The position numbers and the translations under genes are program-made. Shown piece after piece: positions 46,822 through 56,013 of a stretch of 64,000 bases of DNA; positions within the stretch are counted from its first letter, which is position 1, and each line of letters begins with the position of its first letter. A model generated the notes under the pieces. It was given only the letters and a program-made list of their open reading frames with translations, searched no databases and was not told the origin of the DNA. The stretch comes from Syntrophomonadaceae bacterium (GTDB taxonomy: Bacteria > Bacillota > DSM-12270 > Thermacetogeniales > Thermacetogeniaceae). Where the stretch lies: the NCBI GenBank assembly GCA_012840385.1, contig DULK01000093.1, positions 1 to 64,000 on the forward strand, in the 5' to 3' direction.

Positions 46822-47835
46822 ATGAAGCAGGGTACTATCTTGAGCGGGATGCGCCCCACCGGCCGCCTTCATCTTGGACACTTGAGCGTTTTGCAGAACT
46901 GGAGCAAGCTCCAGGATAAATATCACTGTTTTTTCATGGTCGCCAACTGGCATGCTCTGACTACTGCTTATGACGAACCCGGGCAGACGATGGAAAATAC
47001 CAGGGAGATGGTGCTTGACTGGTTGATGGTGGGCCTTGACCCCAACCGGAGCACGATATTTGTCCAGTCCGACGTTAAGGAACACGCTGAACTGCACCTG
47101 CTCTTTTCTTTGATCACACCGGTTTCCTGGCTGGAGCGCTGCCCGACCTACAAGGATCAGATCCAGCAGTTCCGTGAGCAGGGTAAGGACATTACTACAT
47201 ATGGTTTTTTGGGATACCCGCTGTTGCAGGCTGCCGATATTTTGATATACAAGGCTAACGTGGTGCCGGTCGGAGAAGACCAGCTTCCTCATCTGGAATT
47301 ATGCCGGGAAGTGGCAAGGCGCTTTAACTACATTTATCAAAAAAAGGTTTTCCCCGAACCGCAGCCTTATCTCGCTGAGGTTGCCCTCGTGCCCGGGATT
47401 GACGGCAGGAAGATGAGTAAGAGTTACGGCAATCATATACCTATTGCCACAACACCCGAAGAAATTCAAGCCAGGGTGCGGCAGATGATTACAGATCCCG
47501 AACGCATTCATGCAAAGGACCCGGGGCACCCGGATGTCTGCAACATTTACGCCTTTCACAGAATTTTTAACCAGCCTGAAGTTGAAGAGCTCGACCGGGT
47601 GTGCAGGCGGGGCGAAATAGGATGTGTTCCCTGCAAAAAGAAACTGGCGCAAATTCTTATTGAATATCTTTCGCCTTACTGGGAGCGGCGCCGCGAATTT
47701 GAGAAAGACCCCGACTACGTGTGGGATATCCTGAACGACGGGGGCAAGAAGGCGCGTCTTAAGGCGCGCCAGACAATGGAAGAAGTACGGGCGGCGATGG
47801 GACTTGAAATACCGTGTGAAATTGGAAGTTTATGA
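46822..47835 (+). CDS. trpS: Tryptophanyl-tRNA synthetase
   Basis: A 337-residue class I synthetase. The HIGH-type motif is LHLGHL in GMRPTGRLHLGHL; KMSKS is exact in DGRKMSKSYGNHI. No T-box leader is visible upstream. Its 3' end overlaps scpA by 32 bases. Confidence 0.97.
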   Translation: MKQGTILSGMRPTGRLHLGHLSVLQNWSKLQDKYHCFFMVANWHALTTAYDEPGQTMENTREMVLDWLMVGLDPNRSTIFVQSDVKEHAELHLLFSLITPVSWLERCPTYKDQIQQFREQGKDITTYGFLGYPLLQAADILIYKANVVPVGEDQLPHLELCREVARRFNYIYQKKVFPEPQPYLAEVALVPGIDGRKMSKSYGNHIPIATTPEEIQARVRQMITDPERIHAKDPGHPDVCNIYAFHRIFNQPEVEELDRVCRRGEIGCVPCKKKLAQILIEYLSPYWERRREFEKDPDYVWDILNDGGKKARLKARQTMEEVRAAMGLEIPCEIGSL

Positions 47836-48520
47836 GGGGCCGCTTGACCTGCTCCTTAAACTCGTAGAAAGACAAGAAGTTGCTGTTGCGTCGGTATCAG
47901 TCTGTGAGATAATCGATCAGTTTATGGATTATTTTGTGAAAACCGAATTTACCGATGTTGAAGAGGGTAGCCGCTTCCTGGTAATTGCGGCTACCCTTCT
48001 CTCCGTTAAGGCGCAGTTGGTGCTGCCGAGGCCGGAGCAGGACGCTACGGATGAATGCATAGAATTAGAAGAGGATGGTGGTATTGATGTTGATTTCGGA
48101 CCGGAATATCTGAGCATCAAAGAAGCTGCTGCCATCCTGGAGAAGCGTGCTGAGGACTGGCGGTTGGTCTATAAGCGTCCTGCAATACCCTTTCAGAAGG
48201 ACGGCCTACCAAAGGTCGAGCGCCTGGACGTTTCATTGCTTGTTTCTGCTTTCAAAGAAGTACTGAAGCGAAATGTTCCTCCAGAGCCCTATAAAGTACA
48301 GGCTCCTGTGCTTGACATCTGGGAGAGGATCGACGTGGTTCTGGGGTTTCTTATGCAAAAACCGGAGGGGATTCTGTTTCGCGAGATGTTTCTTCCAAAC
48401 TCACGTAAGGATGAACTTATAATAACCTTTCTTGCCATACTGGAACTGGTCTACCAGGGAAAGATTAAGGTGAGGCAGGAAAACCTCTCAGGAGATATTT
48501 ATCTTGCGCCGGCTTGCTAA
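47804..48520 (+). CDS. scpA: Chromosome segregation and condensation protein A
   Basis: A 238-residue kleisin that bridges SMC heads. The N-terminal YEGPLDLLLKLVERQEV is the SMC-neck binding segment; an acidic middle and C-terminal winged helix (LVYQGKIKVRQE) follow. The TTG start lies inside trpS. It precedes scpB as usual. Confidence 0.94.
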   Translation: MKYRVKLEVYEGPLDLLLKLVERQEVAVASVSVCEIIDQFMDYFVKTEFTDVEEGSRFLVIAATLLSVKAQLVLPRPEQDATDECIELEEDGGIDVDFGPEYLSIKEAAAILEKRAEDWRLVYKRPAIPFQKDGLPKVERLDVSLLVSAFKEVLKRNVPPEPYKVQAPVLDIWERIDVVLGFLMQKPEGILFREMFLPNSRKDELIITFLAILELVYQGKIKVRQENLSGDIYLAPAC

Positions 48521-48545
48521 GATATGTTCTCTGGGAGGAGTTGGA

Positions 48546-49082
48546 ATGCCTGTAATTTTTCCGAAAGAAACCATGGCTATTCTAGATGCCCTGCTTTTTT
48601 CTAGTTCAGAACCACTGACATTGGCCAGATTGAGCAGCCTTTTGGGGTTGCTTCCCGAGGATGTTAAACAGCTTTTAGGAGAACTGCAGAAACTCTATGA
48701 TCAGCCCGGCCATGGGCTTCAGCTGGTAGAGGTTGCTCAGGGTTATCAGTTGGTCACCCGTAAGGAATATCATCCCTATGTACAGAAACTTCAGCAGGAG
48801 AGAGAAAAAGAACCTCCATTATCGTCAGCTGCCCTGGAAACTTTGAGCATTATCGCCTACTACCAGCCTGTGACTCGGGCAAGAATTGAGTCGATAAGGG
48901 GGGTCAAGGTTGATCATGTCTTGGCCACCCTTCTGGATCGCGGCTTGATCAAGGAGGTTGGCCGCGGGGAGGGCCCCGGTCGGCCGCTTCTCTACGGTAC
49001 AACGACAGTATTCCTGGAAACATTCGGTCTTAAAAGCCTGGATGACCTGCCACCTCTTGAACCCTTTGAAAAGCCAGAATAA
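48546..49082 (+). CDS. scpB: Chromosome segregation and condensation protein B
   Basis: A 178-residue double winged-helix partner of ScpA. Marks: ILDALLFSSSEPLTLARLSSLL near the start and LETLSIIAYYQPVTRARIESIRGV, typical of ScpB, in the second domain. ATG 48546 follows GGGAGGAG; the frame is open to 48504. Confidence 0.95.
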   Translation: MPVIFPKETMAILDALLFSSSEPLTLARLSSLLGLLPEDVKQLLGELQKLYDQPGHGLQLVEVAQGYQLVTRKEYHPYVQKLQQEREKEPPLSSAALETLSIIAYYQPVTRARIESIRGVKVDHVLATLLDRGLIKEVGRGEGPGRPLLYGTTTVFLETFGLKSLDDLPPLEPFEKPE

Positions 49083-49126
49083 CCCGGGGAATGGTATATT
49101 TTTGTAAATGTGCGCAAATCTAATTA

Positions 49127-49855
49127 GTGCCGGGATTATTTGCCGAGGTGACAGGGTTTTTGCATAGGCTCAACCTTTTCTTGCTTTTGATTGCTCTGTT
49201 CGCTGTTGTGGTATATCTCCTTTTTGCTTTGCCCCTCGAGCTACATATCATGTACAAGGGGAAGGGGAAAAGGCATTCTTTATTGTTGAGGTTTCAAATT
49301 TTTAACGGCCGGATAGGGGTCGGTACGAAGTTTTTATTTGGTCAGAAGATAAAAAGTGAAGAACCTAAAGTCGGTTTGGCTAAAAGGACGGGAATAAAGT
49401 TATTTTCACGCATGAAGCGCAAATATCACCGTCGTAATCCTCGTTCCCTGTATGAGATTAAATTTTATTACCTGACATTAAAAAAGTTGATGAATTTTAT
49501 ACAGGTCTTCATGCGTCATGGTGTCTGTAAGCGATTCGCCTGGGATACCACCGTCGGTTTCAATGATTACGCAGCAACAGCTATTTCCACCGGGCTGCTA
49601 TGGGCTCTCAAAGGGTATATAATCGGGTGTATATCCCGCTGGCTCAAGATTCTTCCTCCCGGTCCGCGGTTTCATGTTGTCCCACAATTCGGAAAGGCAG
49701 GCTTTGAAATCAGTCTGGATTGCATATTAGAGACCCGTTTAGGCCATATTATGATCCAGTTGATGAAGTTTTTGTTTTGGTGGCTCCAGATATTTTTAAA
49801 GAGAAGTACTAGGAGGTGGAAGTATTGGGCGACCATCCGATCGAAACACTCATGA
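49127..49855 (+). CDS. DUF2953 membrane protein
   Basis: A 242-residue protein with an N-terminal membrane segment (LFLLLIALFAVVVYLLFALPL), a basic middle and a conserved GFNDYAATAISTGLLWALKG stretch. It fits DUF2953, found before the GerW/YtfJ gene in spore formers; function unknown. The GTG start has no strong ribosome site; GTG 49148 is an alternative. It overlaps the next gene by 31 bases. Confidence 0.78.
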   Translation: MPGLFAEVTGFLHRLNLFLLLIALFAVVVYLLFALPLELHIMYKGKGKRHSLLLRFQIFNGRIGVGTKFLFGQKIKSEEPKVGLAKRTGIKLFSRMKRKYHRRNPRSLYEIKFYYLTLKKLMNFIQVFMRHGVCKRFAWDTTVGFNDYAATAISTGLLWALKGYIIGCISRWLKILPPGPRFHVVPQFGKAGFEISLDCILETRLGHIMIQLMKFLFWWLQIFLKRSTRRWKYWATIRSKHS

Positions 49856-50268
49856 AGACAGCCATGGAAAACATTAAAGAAATGATCGATGTTAACACAA
49901 TCGTTGGTGATCCCGTTGAAACCCCTGACGGCAGCGTAATTATGCCGGTTTCCAGAGTTTCTTGTGGTTTTGCAGCAGGCGGAGCCGACTATCAGGCTGA
50001 AGGGAGCCGGGGTGGAGAAGGCGCTCTTCCTTTTGGTGGTGGCAGCGGGGGTGGTGTTTCCGTGCAACCGGTCGGTTTTCTGGTAGTGAGTCACAACCAG
50101 ATCAGGCTGCTTCCTGTTGAAGGAAACCTTGTTGTTGACCGATTGATAGATTTGGCACCGGAACTCCTGGAAAAGTTGCAGGGAATGTTAAAACGGCAAC
50201 AGCCGGCAGCACCGCCAGCAGCCCCTTCGGCAACTACCACACCCCCAACAACCTCTCCAACGGTTTAA
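49825..50268 (+). CDS. ytfJ: GerW/YtfJ-family spore protein
   Basis: A 147-residue protein of the GerW family, found in the forespore of Bacillus and linked to germination. The N-terminus is HPIETLMKTAMENIKEMIDVNTIVGDPVETPDG. A Gly-rich centre, GFLVVSHNQIRLLPV and VDRLIDLAPELLEKL follow. The tail is Pro/Ala/Thr-rich. TTG 49825 lies eight bases after AGGAGG. Confidence 0.92.
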   Translation: MGDHPIETLMKTAMENIKEMIDVNTIVGDPVETPDGSVIMPVSRVSCGFAAGGADYQAEGSRGGEGALPFGGGSGGGVSVQPVGFLVVSHNQIRLLPVEGNLVVDRLIDLAPELLEKLQGMLKRQQPAAPPAAPSATTTPPTTSPTV

Positions 50269-50396
50269 ATGCGTCACAAAAACATGTATAATTAAGAATG
50301 GAGAATGAGGGGAATTTTCCCCCTTTTTTCTTTGCCTTGCCAGTTACCAGGCTTATAACTGAGATTCCTATCTGCCGCTTCTGGAGGGAACTCCTT

Positions 50397-51554
50397 ATGC
50401 TATGGCGAAGGGCCACATGTTTTTTTATTGTAATCATTGTGGTTATGTTTAATGTAACTGCTGGAATACGACATGTCGAGGCAACAGACTCGAGTTTACC
50501 CGAGATACAGGGAAAAGCGGCGATTCTTATAGACGAAGGCTCAGGGCGGGTTCTTTACCAAAAAAATGCCAATCGGCGAATGTCTCCGGCAAGCCTCACA
50601 AAGATTATGACCGCACTGTTAGTTATTGAAGATGATGATATTGATCAAAGAGTACACATCAGCAAGCGGGCAGCAGAGACTGGAGAGAGTTCTATCTGGT
50701 TAGAGGCTGGAGAAACATTAAGCCGGAGGGAGCTTTTGTACGCCCTGATGTTAAGCTCGGCAAATGATGCGGCTGTTGCCCTTGCGGAGAGCGTTTCCGG
50801 CACCCAGGAAAAGTTCGTGCAGAAAATGAACACTCGTGCCAGGCAGCTTGGTTTAAAGAATACGCACTTCTGTAATCCTCACGGTCTCGAAGCTCCAGGC
50901 CATTACACCACGGCTTACGACCTTGCTTTTCTTACCAGGCAGGCCATGACTGATCCCCTTTTTCAAAAGGTTGTTGCAACCAGAGCAATGGAGATACCGT
51001 GGGCAGGCCACCCCTGGAACCGGCAGCTGTTTAATAAAAACAGGCTTCTCTACAGGTACAGGGGAGCGATTGGGGTTAAGACCGGCTACACCAAAAGAGC
51101 AGGAAATTGCCTTGTGGGAGCAGCTCAGCGGGGCCCTTTAAAATTAATCGTCGTTGTTCTCAATTCATCTCAGGTATATGAAGATGCCGAAAAGCTGCTC
51201 GATTATGCTTTTGTTCGCTATCAGGGATATGCGATTAAATTGGATGAAAAACATTTAAAGGTAAATGTCAAAGGAGGGCGCTCTCGAGATGTTCGTTTGA
51301 ACCCGGAACGGGATGTTGTGGTTGCGGTTACCCCTTCTGAGAAGAAACTGTTGACTTATAGGGTTTCCGTACCGGGGAGCGTTCGTGCGCCGGTTAAACG
51401 TGGGGCGGCCCTCGGTTCCATTCGAATTTTATTGAAGGGTAAGGAAATCGGCAGCGTCAATCTTCTGGCCAGATCAGAGGTCGGCAGGCGGCCGCCGCTT
51501 TGGATACGGTTGGTTGCAGGCATCAGGCTTCTTTTCCATAGAATATTTGGGTAA
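50397..51554 (+). CDS. dacF: D-alanyl-D-alanine carboxypeptidase (DacF-like)
   Basis: A 385-residue penicillin-binding protein 5-type enzyme. A signal peptide covers about 1–30. The SxxK motif is in MSPASLTKIMTALL, SxN in LMLSSANDAAVA, and KTG in GVKTGYTKRAGN. A beta-rich PBP5 C-terminal domain follows. It trims stem peptides, probably in spore cortex given the ytfJ and spmAB neighbours. ATG 50397 follows GGAGGG; the ORF is open to 50298 but the extra part is not a signal peptide. Confidence 0.93.
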   Translation: MLWRRATCFFIVIIVVMFNVTAGIRHVEATDSSLPEIQGKAAILIDEGSGRVLYQKNANRRMSPASLTKIMTALLVIEDDDIDQRVHISKRAAETGESSIWLEAGETLSRRELLYALMLSSANDAAVALAESVSGTQEKFVQKMNTRARQLGLKNTHFCNPHGLEAPGHYTTAYDLAFLTRQAMTDPLFQKVVATRAMEIPWAGHPWNRQLFNKNRLLYRYRGAIGVKTGYTKRAGNCLVGAAQRGPLKLIVVVLNSSQVYEDAEKLLDYAFVRYQGYAIKLDEKHLKVNVKGGRSRDVRLNPERDVVVAVTPSEKKLLTYRVSVPGSVRAPVKRGAALGSIRILLKGKEIGSVNLLARSEVGRRPPLWIRLVAGIRLLFHRIFG

Positions 51555-51631
51555 TTAAAGCCAGGGTTCCGGTCTATTTAATTCCTCTCCTACATAAAGG
51601 TTGAATTAGTTAGAAACTGGAGGGGAGAAGA

Positions 51632-52237
51632 ATGCTCGACCTGATCTGGCTTGTATTGCTTTTAGGGGGTATTTTAGCAGGAGCCCTTACCGGGAAAATA
51701 GAGCTCGTAACCGGAACTTTATTCAGCGGCGCAAATGAAGGGGTAAAGGTCTGCCTGGATCTGATCGGACTTATGACTCTCTGGCTGGGCATGCTGGAAA
51801 TCGCCAAACAGGCCGGCCTCATTACCTTGATTGCCCGCTGGATGCGGCCTCTTACCAGAGTTTTATTCCCCGGCGTTCCTCCGGAACATCCAGCCTTGGG
51901 CGCTATTATCATGAATATCAGCGCGAACATTCTCGGGCTGGGGAATGCTGCGACGCCTTTTGGTCTGAAAGCGATGGAGGAACTTCAAAAAATAAACCCC
52001 GACCCTGGTAAGGCTTCAGATGCCATGTGTACTTTTCTCGCCCTCAATACTTCCTGCCTTACCCTTATTCCCGCAACCATTATAGGTGTCCGGGTTGCAG
52101 CAGGGTCCTCCAACCCGACGGAAGTAGTCGCACCTACCATTATCGCAACAGGTTTCTCCATGGTGATTGTAGTCCTTATTGATATTTTCTGGCGCACCTT
52201 GCTACGTCCCTGGTACAGGAGGTTTAAAAAGTGCTAG
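51632..52237 (+). CDS. spmA: Spore maturation protein A
   Basis: A 201-residue membrane protein with a nucleoside-recognition (Gate) domain. Features include LFSGANEGVKVCLDLIGLMTLWLG and NISANILGLGNAATPFGLKAM. SpmA and SpmB are needed for full spore core dehydration in Bacillus. It overlaps spmB by seven bases. Confidence 0.94.
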   Translation: MLDLIWLVLLLGGILAGALTGKIELVTGTLFSGANEGVKVCLDLIGLMTLWLGMLEIAKQAGLITLIARWMRPLTRVLFPGVPPEHPALGAIIMNISANILGLGNAATPFGLKAMEELQKINPDPGKASDAMCTFLALNTSCLTLIPATIIGVRVAAGSSNPTEVVAPTIIATGFSMVIVVLIDIFWRTLLRPWYRRFKKC

Positions 52238-52767
52238 ATGTGGTCCTGGCCAAAATATCCATATGGGCGATTCCGGTGCTTTTTTGCGTGTTTCTGGTGC
52301 TGGGATGGGCGCGCCGCGTTCCTGTCTACGAGACATTTATCCAGGGTGCAGCAGAGGGGTTTCAGATAGCGGTGCGGATTATTCCTTACCTTGTGGCGAT
52401 GTTTGTGGCGATCAAGGTTTTTCGGGTCTCCGGAGCAATGGACATGCTCGCTCGTTTGTGTGCTCCTGTACTGTCAATCCTGGGAGCACCTCCTGAGGTT
52501 CTTCCTCTGGCTTTGATGAGACCGCTTTCAGGAAGCAGCGCACTGGGAATTGCCACAGAGTTGATTAAAACCTACGGACCTGACTCATTTCTCGGCAGGC
52601 TTGCCTCTGTTATGCAGGGCACGACGGATACGACCTTTTTCGTGTTAACTGTATATTTCGGTTCAGTTGGGATAAAAAAGTACCGTCATGCCCTGGCCCT
52701 GGGCCTGATTGCAGATCTGACAGGACTTCTTCTCTCAATATTTCTTTGCAACCTGATCTTTAAATAA
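52231..52767 (+). CDS. spmB: Spore maturation protein B
   Basis: A 178-residue partner of SpmA, also of the Gate family. [29 protein letters not shown] and [11 protein letters not shown]...[19 protein letters not shown] are characteristic. GTG start after AGGAGGTTTAAAAA. Confidence 0.95.
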   Translation: MLDVVLAKISIWAIPVLFCVFLVLGWARRVPVYETFIQGAAEGFQIAVRIIPYLVAMFVAIKVFRVSGAMDMLARLCAPVLSILGAPPEVLPLALMRPLSGSSALGIATELIKTYGPDSFLGRLASVMQGTTDTTFFVLTVYFGSVGIKKYRHALALGLIADLTGLLLSIFLCNLIFK

Positions 52768-52834
52768 AACAGCATTGCCAGTGCAGGAAAAAAAGCTGAA
52801 ACGTCGAAATAGATTGCTTCAAGGGGGGGCAAAG

Positions 52835-53692
52835 ATGATAAATGTCGGGATAGTCGGGGCGGGTAAAGGTGGATGCGCGGTTTTGAAGGCGATGGAGGGT
52901 CTTCCAGATGTAAGGGTGGTAGGGATATCGGATCTAAATGAAGATGCTCCCGGTATGAAGCTTGCCCGAGAACTGGGTATAAAAACCTTTCGTGATTGTT
53001 TGGATCTGCTGCGTTTGCCCAATCTGGATATAGTGATCGAGGCCACAGGAAATCCAAAAGTGCAGGAACTTTTACATGAAAATAAACCTCCTGGGTCTAC
53101 CATAGTAGACTCCCAGGTGGCGCGCTTGATGATGATCATGGTTGATTCGAAGGAGGGTATGATCAGGGAACTTCATGCCCAGGCGCAGCAACTGGCTGCG
53201 ATGGCCGATGAACTAAACAGGAGCGTAAAGGAAATAGCGGCAACAGCCCAGGAGCTTGCGGCGGGAGCAGAGAGTCTGGCTGTAGAGGGTAAAAAGCTGG
53301 GGAGCATTGCAGATGCGGCAAAGCAACATGTGGCTGACACGGGAGAGGTACTGAATTTTATCAAAAAAGTGGCGACCCAGACAAAGCTGTTAGGCCTGAA
53401 TGCGGCTATTGAAGCTGCCCGGGCCGGTGAATACGGGCGTGGTTTTGCCGTCGTTGCCGATGAGGTTCGTAAACTCGCAGAGGATAGCGCCGTGTCAGCA
53501 GAACAAATCGGATCGATTTTGCGGAATATTGAAAAATCAGTAGGTGAAATACTAACAGAAGTTGATGAAACGGCGGGTGTGAGCGAACGCCAGGCTGCAT
53601 CGACCGAACAGATGGCGGCCACCATCGAGCAGTTGGGGAGGCTGGCCGGGAATCTGGAAGAGGTCGCCCATCGACTTGCTATTCTGGAGTAA
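52835..53692 (+). CDS. Soluble Rossmann–chemoreceptor chimera
   Basis: A 285-residue protein with no membrane segment. Residues 1–100 look like an NAD(P)-binding Rossmann domain: [13 protein letters not shown], then [10 protein letters not shown] and [16 protein letters not shown]. From about 115 it is a chemoreceptor signalling coiled coil, with the tip segment [19 protein letters not shown] and [17 protein letters not shown]. It may report redox or nucleotide state to a CheA/CheW system, or act as a scaffold. ATG 52835 follows an AAGGGGGGG site. No other chemotaxis gene is in the window. Confidence 0.85.
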   Translation: MINVGIVGAGKGGCAVLKAMEGLPDVRVVGISDLNEDAPGMKLARELGIKTFRDCLDLLRLPNLDIVIEATGNPKVQELLHENKPPGSTIVDSQVARLMMIMVDSKEGMIRELHAQAQQLAAMADELNRSVKEIAATAQELAAGAESLAVEGKKLGSIADAAKQHVADTGEVLNFIKKVATQTKLLGLNAAIEAARAGEYGRGFAVVADEVRKLAEDSAVSAEQIGSILRNIEKSVGEILTEVDETAGVSERQAASTEQMAATIEQLGRLAGNLEEVAHRLAILE

Positions 53693-53727
53693 TACTCAAT
53701 AAAGTTGCACTACGAGGTGAAGCAAAG

Positions 53728-54465
53728 ATTGTTCTAGAGCGGCTTCAAAAGGTATTGGCAGGGTCAGGCATCGGAAGCCGGCGCTATTGTGAAGAACTGA
53801 TTCGTGATGGCAGGGTGATGGTTGACGGTAAGGTTGCTACCCTTGGGATGAAGGTCGACCCTGCTAAGAACCTGATATGCGTGGACGGAAAAAAGGTTAC
53901 CGTCTCCAAAAGGCATGTTTGTTTGATGGTCAACAAACCAAAGGGCTACGTTTCTACCGTAAAGGACCCCCAGGGAAGGCCAAAGGTTACCGACCTTGTA
54001 CGTATCCCTGGGGTACGTCTTTTTCCTGTTGGAAGACTGGATTGCCAGACGAGCGGCTTGATTCTTTTAACAAATGACGGGGAACTGGCATACATGTTAA
54101 CCCACCCGAAATACGGCGTTTGGAAAACCTACCATGCTCTTGTCAAAGGGATACCTGGCCCTAAAGCTTTAGCTGCCTTACGCGAAGGGGTTCCGCTTGC
54201 AGAAGGAAGAACTGCTCCCGCCCGCGTTGAACTGTTGAGAGTGTTACGGGGCCCGCATGCTCTGCTGGAGATCAGCCTGCGGGAAGGGAAAAAGCGGCAG
54301 GTCCGCAAGATGTGCCGGTATGTAGGCCACCCTGTGGTGGAGCTGAAACGTGTCAGGCTTGGTTTTCTTACTCTCAAAGGGTTACGAACCGGGGAATACC
54401 GTTTTCTGACTCAAGAAGAGATCGAGCGTTTAAAAGAGCTTGCTGGAAGGGGGAGACAGAAGTAA
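53728..54465 (+). CDS. rluB: 23S rRNA pseudouridine synthase (RluB type), ATT start likely
   Basis: An RsuA/RluB-family enzyme of 245 residues. The N-terminal S4 domain reads LERLQKVLAGSGIGSRRYCEELI. The catalytic aspartate lies in VGRLDCQTSGLILLTNDG, and KRQVRKM is near the end. The first standard start is TTG 53755, which would remove the conserved LERLQKV. GAGGTGA (53714–53720) stands seven bases before ATT 53728, giving the normal family N-terminus, so a rare ATT start is the best reading. Confidence 0.9.
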   Translation: MVLERLQKVLAGSGIGSRRYCEELIRDGRVMVDGKVATLGMKVDPAKNLICVDGKKVTVSKRHVCLMVNKPKGYVSTVKDPQGRPKVTDLVRIPGVRLFPVGRLDCQTSGLILLTNDGELAYMLTHPKYGVWKTYHALVKGIPGPKALAALREGVPLAEGRTAPARVELLRVLRGPHALLEISLREGKKRQVRKMCRYVGHPVVELKRVRLGFLTLKGLRTGEYRFLTQEEIERLKELAGRGRQK

Positions 54466-54607
54466 ACTTCTGGTATAGAAGAAAGCAGGAAGAAAAAATT
54501 GAAATAAACCGCGCTGTTGAATGATTTGTTTTAGAGGAATTTTGACAGATTAAAAGAAATTATTACAGGGTTGGAGAATTTTGTCCAGGGGAGGAAAAGA
54601 AGCAGGG

Positions 54608-55057
54608 ATGACTGAAATAACCAGCGATAAAAAGCTACGTTTAAAAGTTCGGTTTGATTATCGTGGAGAAGAGAAGCCGGGTCGTATGTTTTCACGGGGT
54701 AAAGACGGAGAGCAGGTTGCAGAAGAAATCAGGGAACAGAGAGCGATTTTACTGCGTAATATTCCGATCCAGGGTGTCAAAGTTGAGGACATAAATACGA
54801 ATGGTGAGATCTACCTTGTAAGGGATGAGGTAACTGGTCGTGAGGTTGCTTATGCACCCATTGAGTTTATACTGGAGGCCGACAGCATCGAAAACGTAAT
54901 TCCTTTTCTGCTGAGGGAAGAGTTCCGCAAGATTGAGGTGGTTTCACCTTCAGAGGTTACGCTGGACAAGCATGAGGTGGAGCGCATTATTTACAAAATG
55001 AATGAAGAACTGCGGACGTATCGTCTATACCTGGAAAAAAGGTTAAACACGAAATAA
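54608..55057 (+). CDS. Uncharacterised acidic protein
   Basis: I do not recognise this 149-residue soluble protein. It is highly charged with alternating strands and helices (KLRLKVRFDYRGEEKPG, EIYLVRDEVTGREVAYAPIEFILEAD) and a C-terminal helix (HEVERIIYKMNEELRTYRLYLEKRL). No motif is evident. ATG 54608 follows GGGAGG by 12 bases; TTG 54581 in the same frame is possible. It lies 32 bases before the HDOD gene, so the two may be co-transcribed. Confidence 0.65.
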   Translation: MTEITSDKKLRLKVRFDYRGEEKPGRMFSRGKDGEQVAEEIREQRAILLRNIPIQGVKVEDINTNGEIYLVRDEVTGREVAYAPIEFILEADSIENVIPFLLREEFRKIEVVSPSEVTLDKHEVERIIYKMNEELRTYRLYLEKRLNTK

Positions 55058-55089
55058 AGTTTCGGGATATCTCCGGGGAGGTAGAGGGG

Positions 55090-55941
55090 GTGCGCGTTTC
55101 TCTCGACCAGATTGTCCGTCGTGTTAACGATTTGCCGGCTTTGCCTCATGTTGTAGGTCAGGTTCTGAAGCTCACAGACGATCCAAATTCCACGGTAAGA
55201 GAACTAAATGACGTCATATGCCAGGATCAGGCCCTGACGGCAAAAGTGCTTCGGCTTGCCAACTCCGCTTACTACGGTTATCCCCGCCGTATTGGAACAA
55301 TAGTTGAAGCTATTGTGATTTTGGGATTTAACGTGATCCGTAACTTAGTGCTTGCTGCATCTGTCCACAACCTGCTTAATAAAGAGGTACCGGGTTACCG
55401 TTTGGGGGTGGGTGAGCTGTGGCGACACTCAATTGCCTGTGCCATGGCGGCCCGAACACTGGCCAGGCGTGTCCGGTATCCCAAACCGGATGAGGCTTTT
55501 GTAGCAGGACTGTTACATGATATTGGCAAGGTTATCCTCAGTGTTTACGTTAGTGAGACATACGATGAGATCATTCAAAAGGTGCGGCAGTTTCAGATCC
55601 CCTTTTCACAAGCAGAGGAGGAAATACTGGGCTTTACTCACGCGGTAGTTGGAGCCAGGGTGGCAGACAGATGGAACTTACCGGAATCTCTTGTGCAGGC
55701 AATTGCCTGCCATCATAACCCTCAGTTGGCTAAAGAAAATCCCGGGCTTGTGGCGATCGTCCACCTTGCCGATGTATTGTGCATGACCATGGGGATTGGT
55801 CTGGGTGGGGATGGCATGTATTACTCGGTGGTTCCCCAGGCTTTTGCAGCGCTCGGGCTGAAACCTGAAGATCTTGAGAGTGTGATGGGAGAACTGGGAG
55901 ATCTCTTTATTGATCAAAATGCTTTCCTGCCAACCGTTTGA
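55090..55941 (+). CDS. HDOD-domain signalling protein
   Basis: A 283-residue protein that is almost entirely one HDOD domain, an output module related to HD phosphohydrolases. LPALPHVVGQVLKL, LRLANSAYYGYPRRIGTI, AGLLHDIGKVIL and IACHHNP are all present; the HD pair is kept in LHDIG. Such proteins regulate by protein contacts and are often tied to motility or stress. It has no receiver domain. GTG start after GGGGAGGTAGAGG. Confidence 0.88.
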   Translation: MRVSLDQIVRRVNDLPALPHVVGQVLKLTDDPNSTVRELNDVICQDQALTAKVLRLANSAYYGYPRRIGTIVEAIVILGFNVIRNLVLAASVHNLLNKEVPGYRLGVGELWRHSIACAMAARTLARRVRYPKPDEAFVAGLLHDIGKVILSVYVSETYDEIIQKVRQFQIPFSQAEEEILGFTHAVVGARVADRWNLPESLVQAIACHHNPQLAKENPGLVAIVHLADVLCMTMGIGLGGDGMYYSVVPQAFAALGLKPEDLESVMGELGDLFIDQNAFLPTV

Positions 55942-56013
55942 TCCTGCATAAAAAAGCACCAGAACGGAAAATAAAAATATAGCCTAAAATGTACCAGGAC
56001 TGAGGGAAGTACT

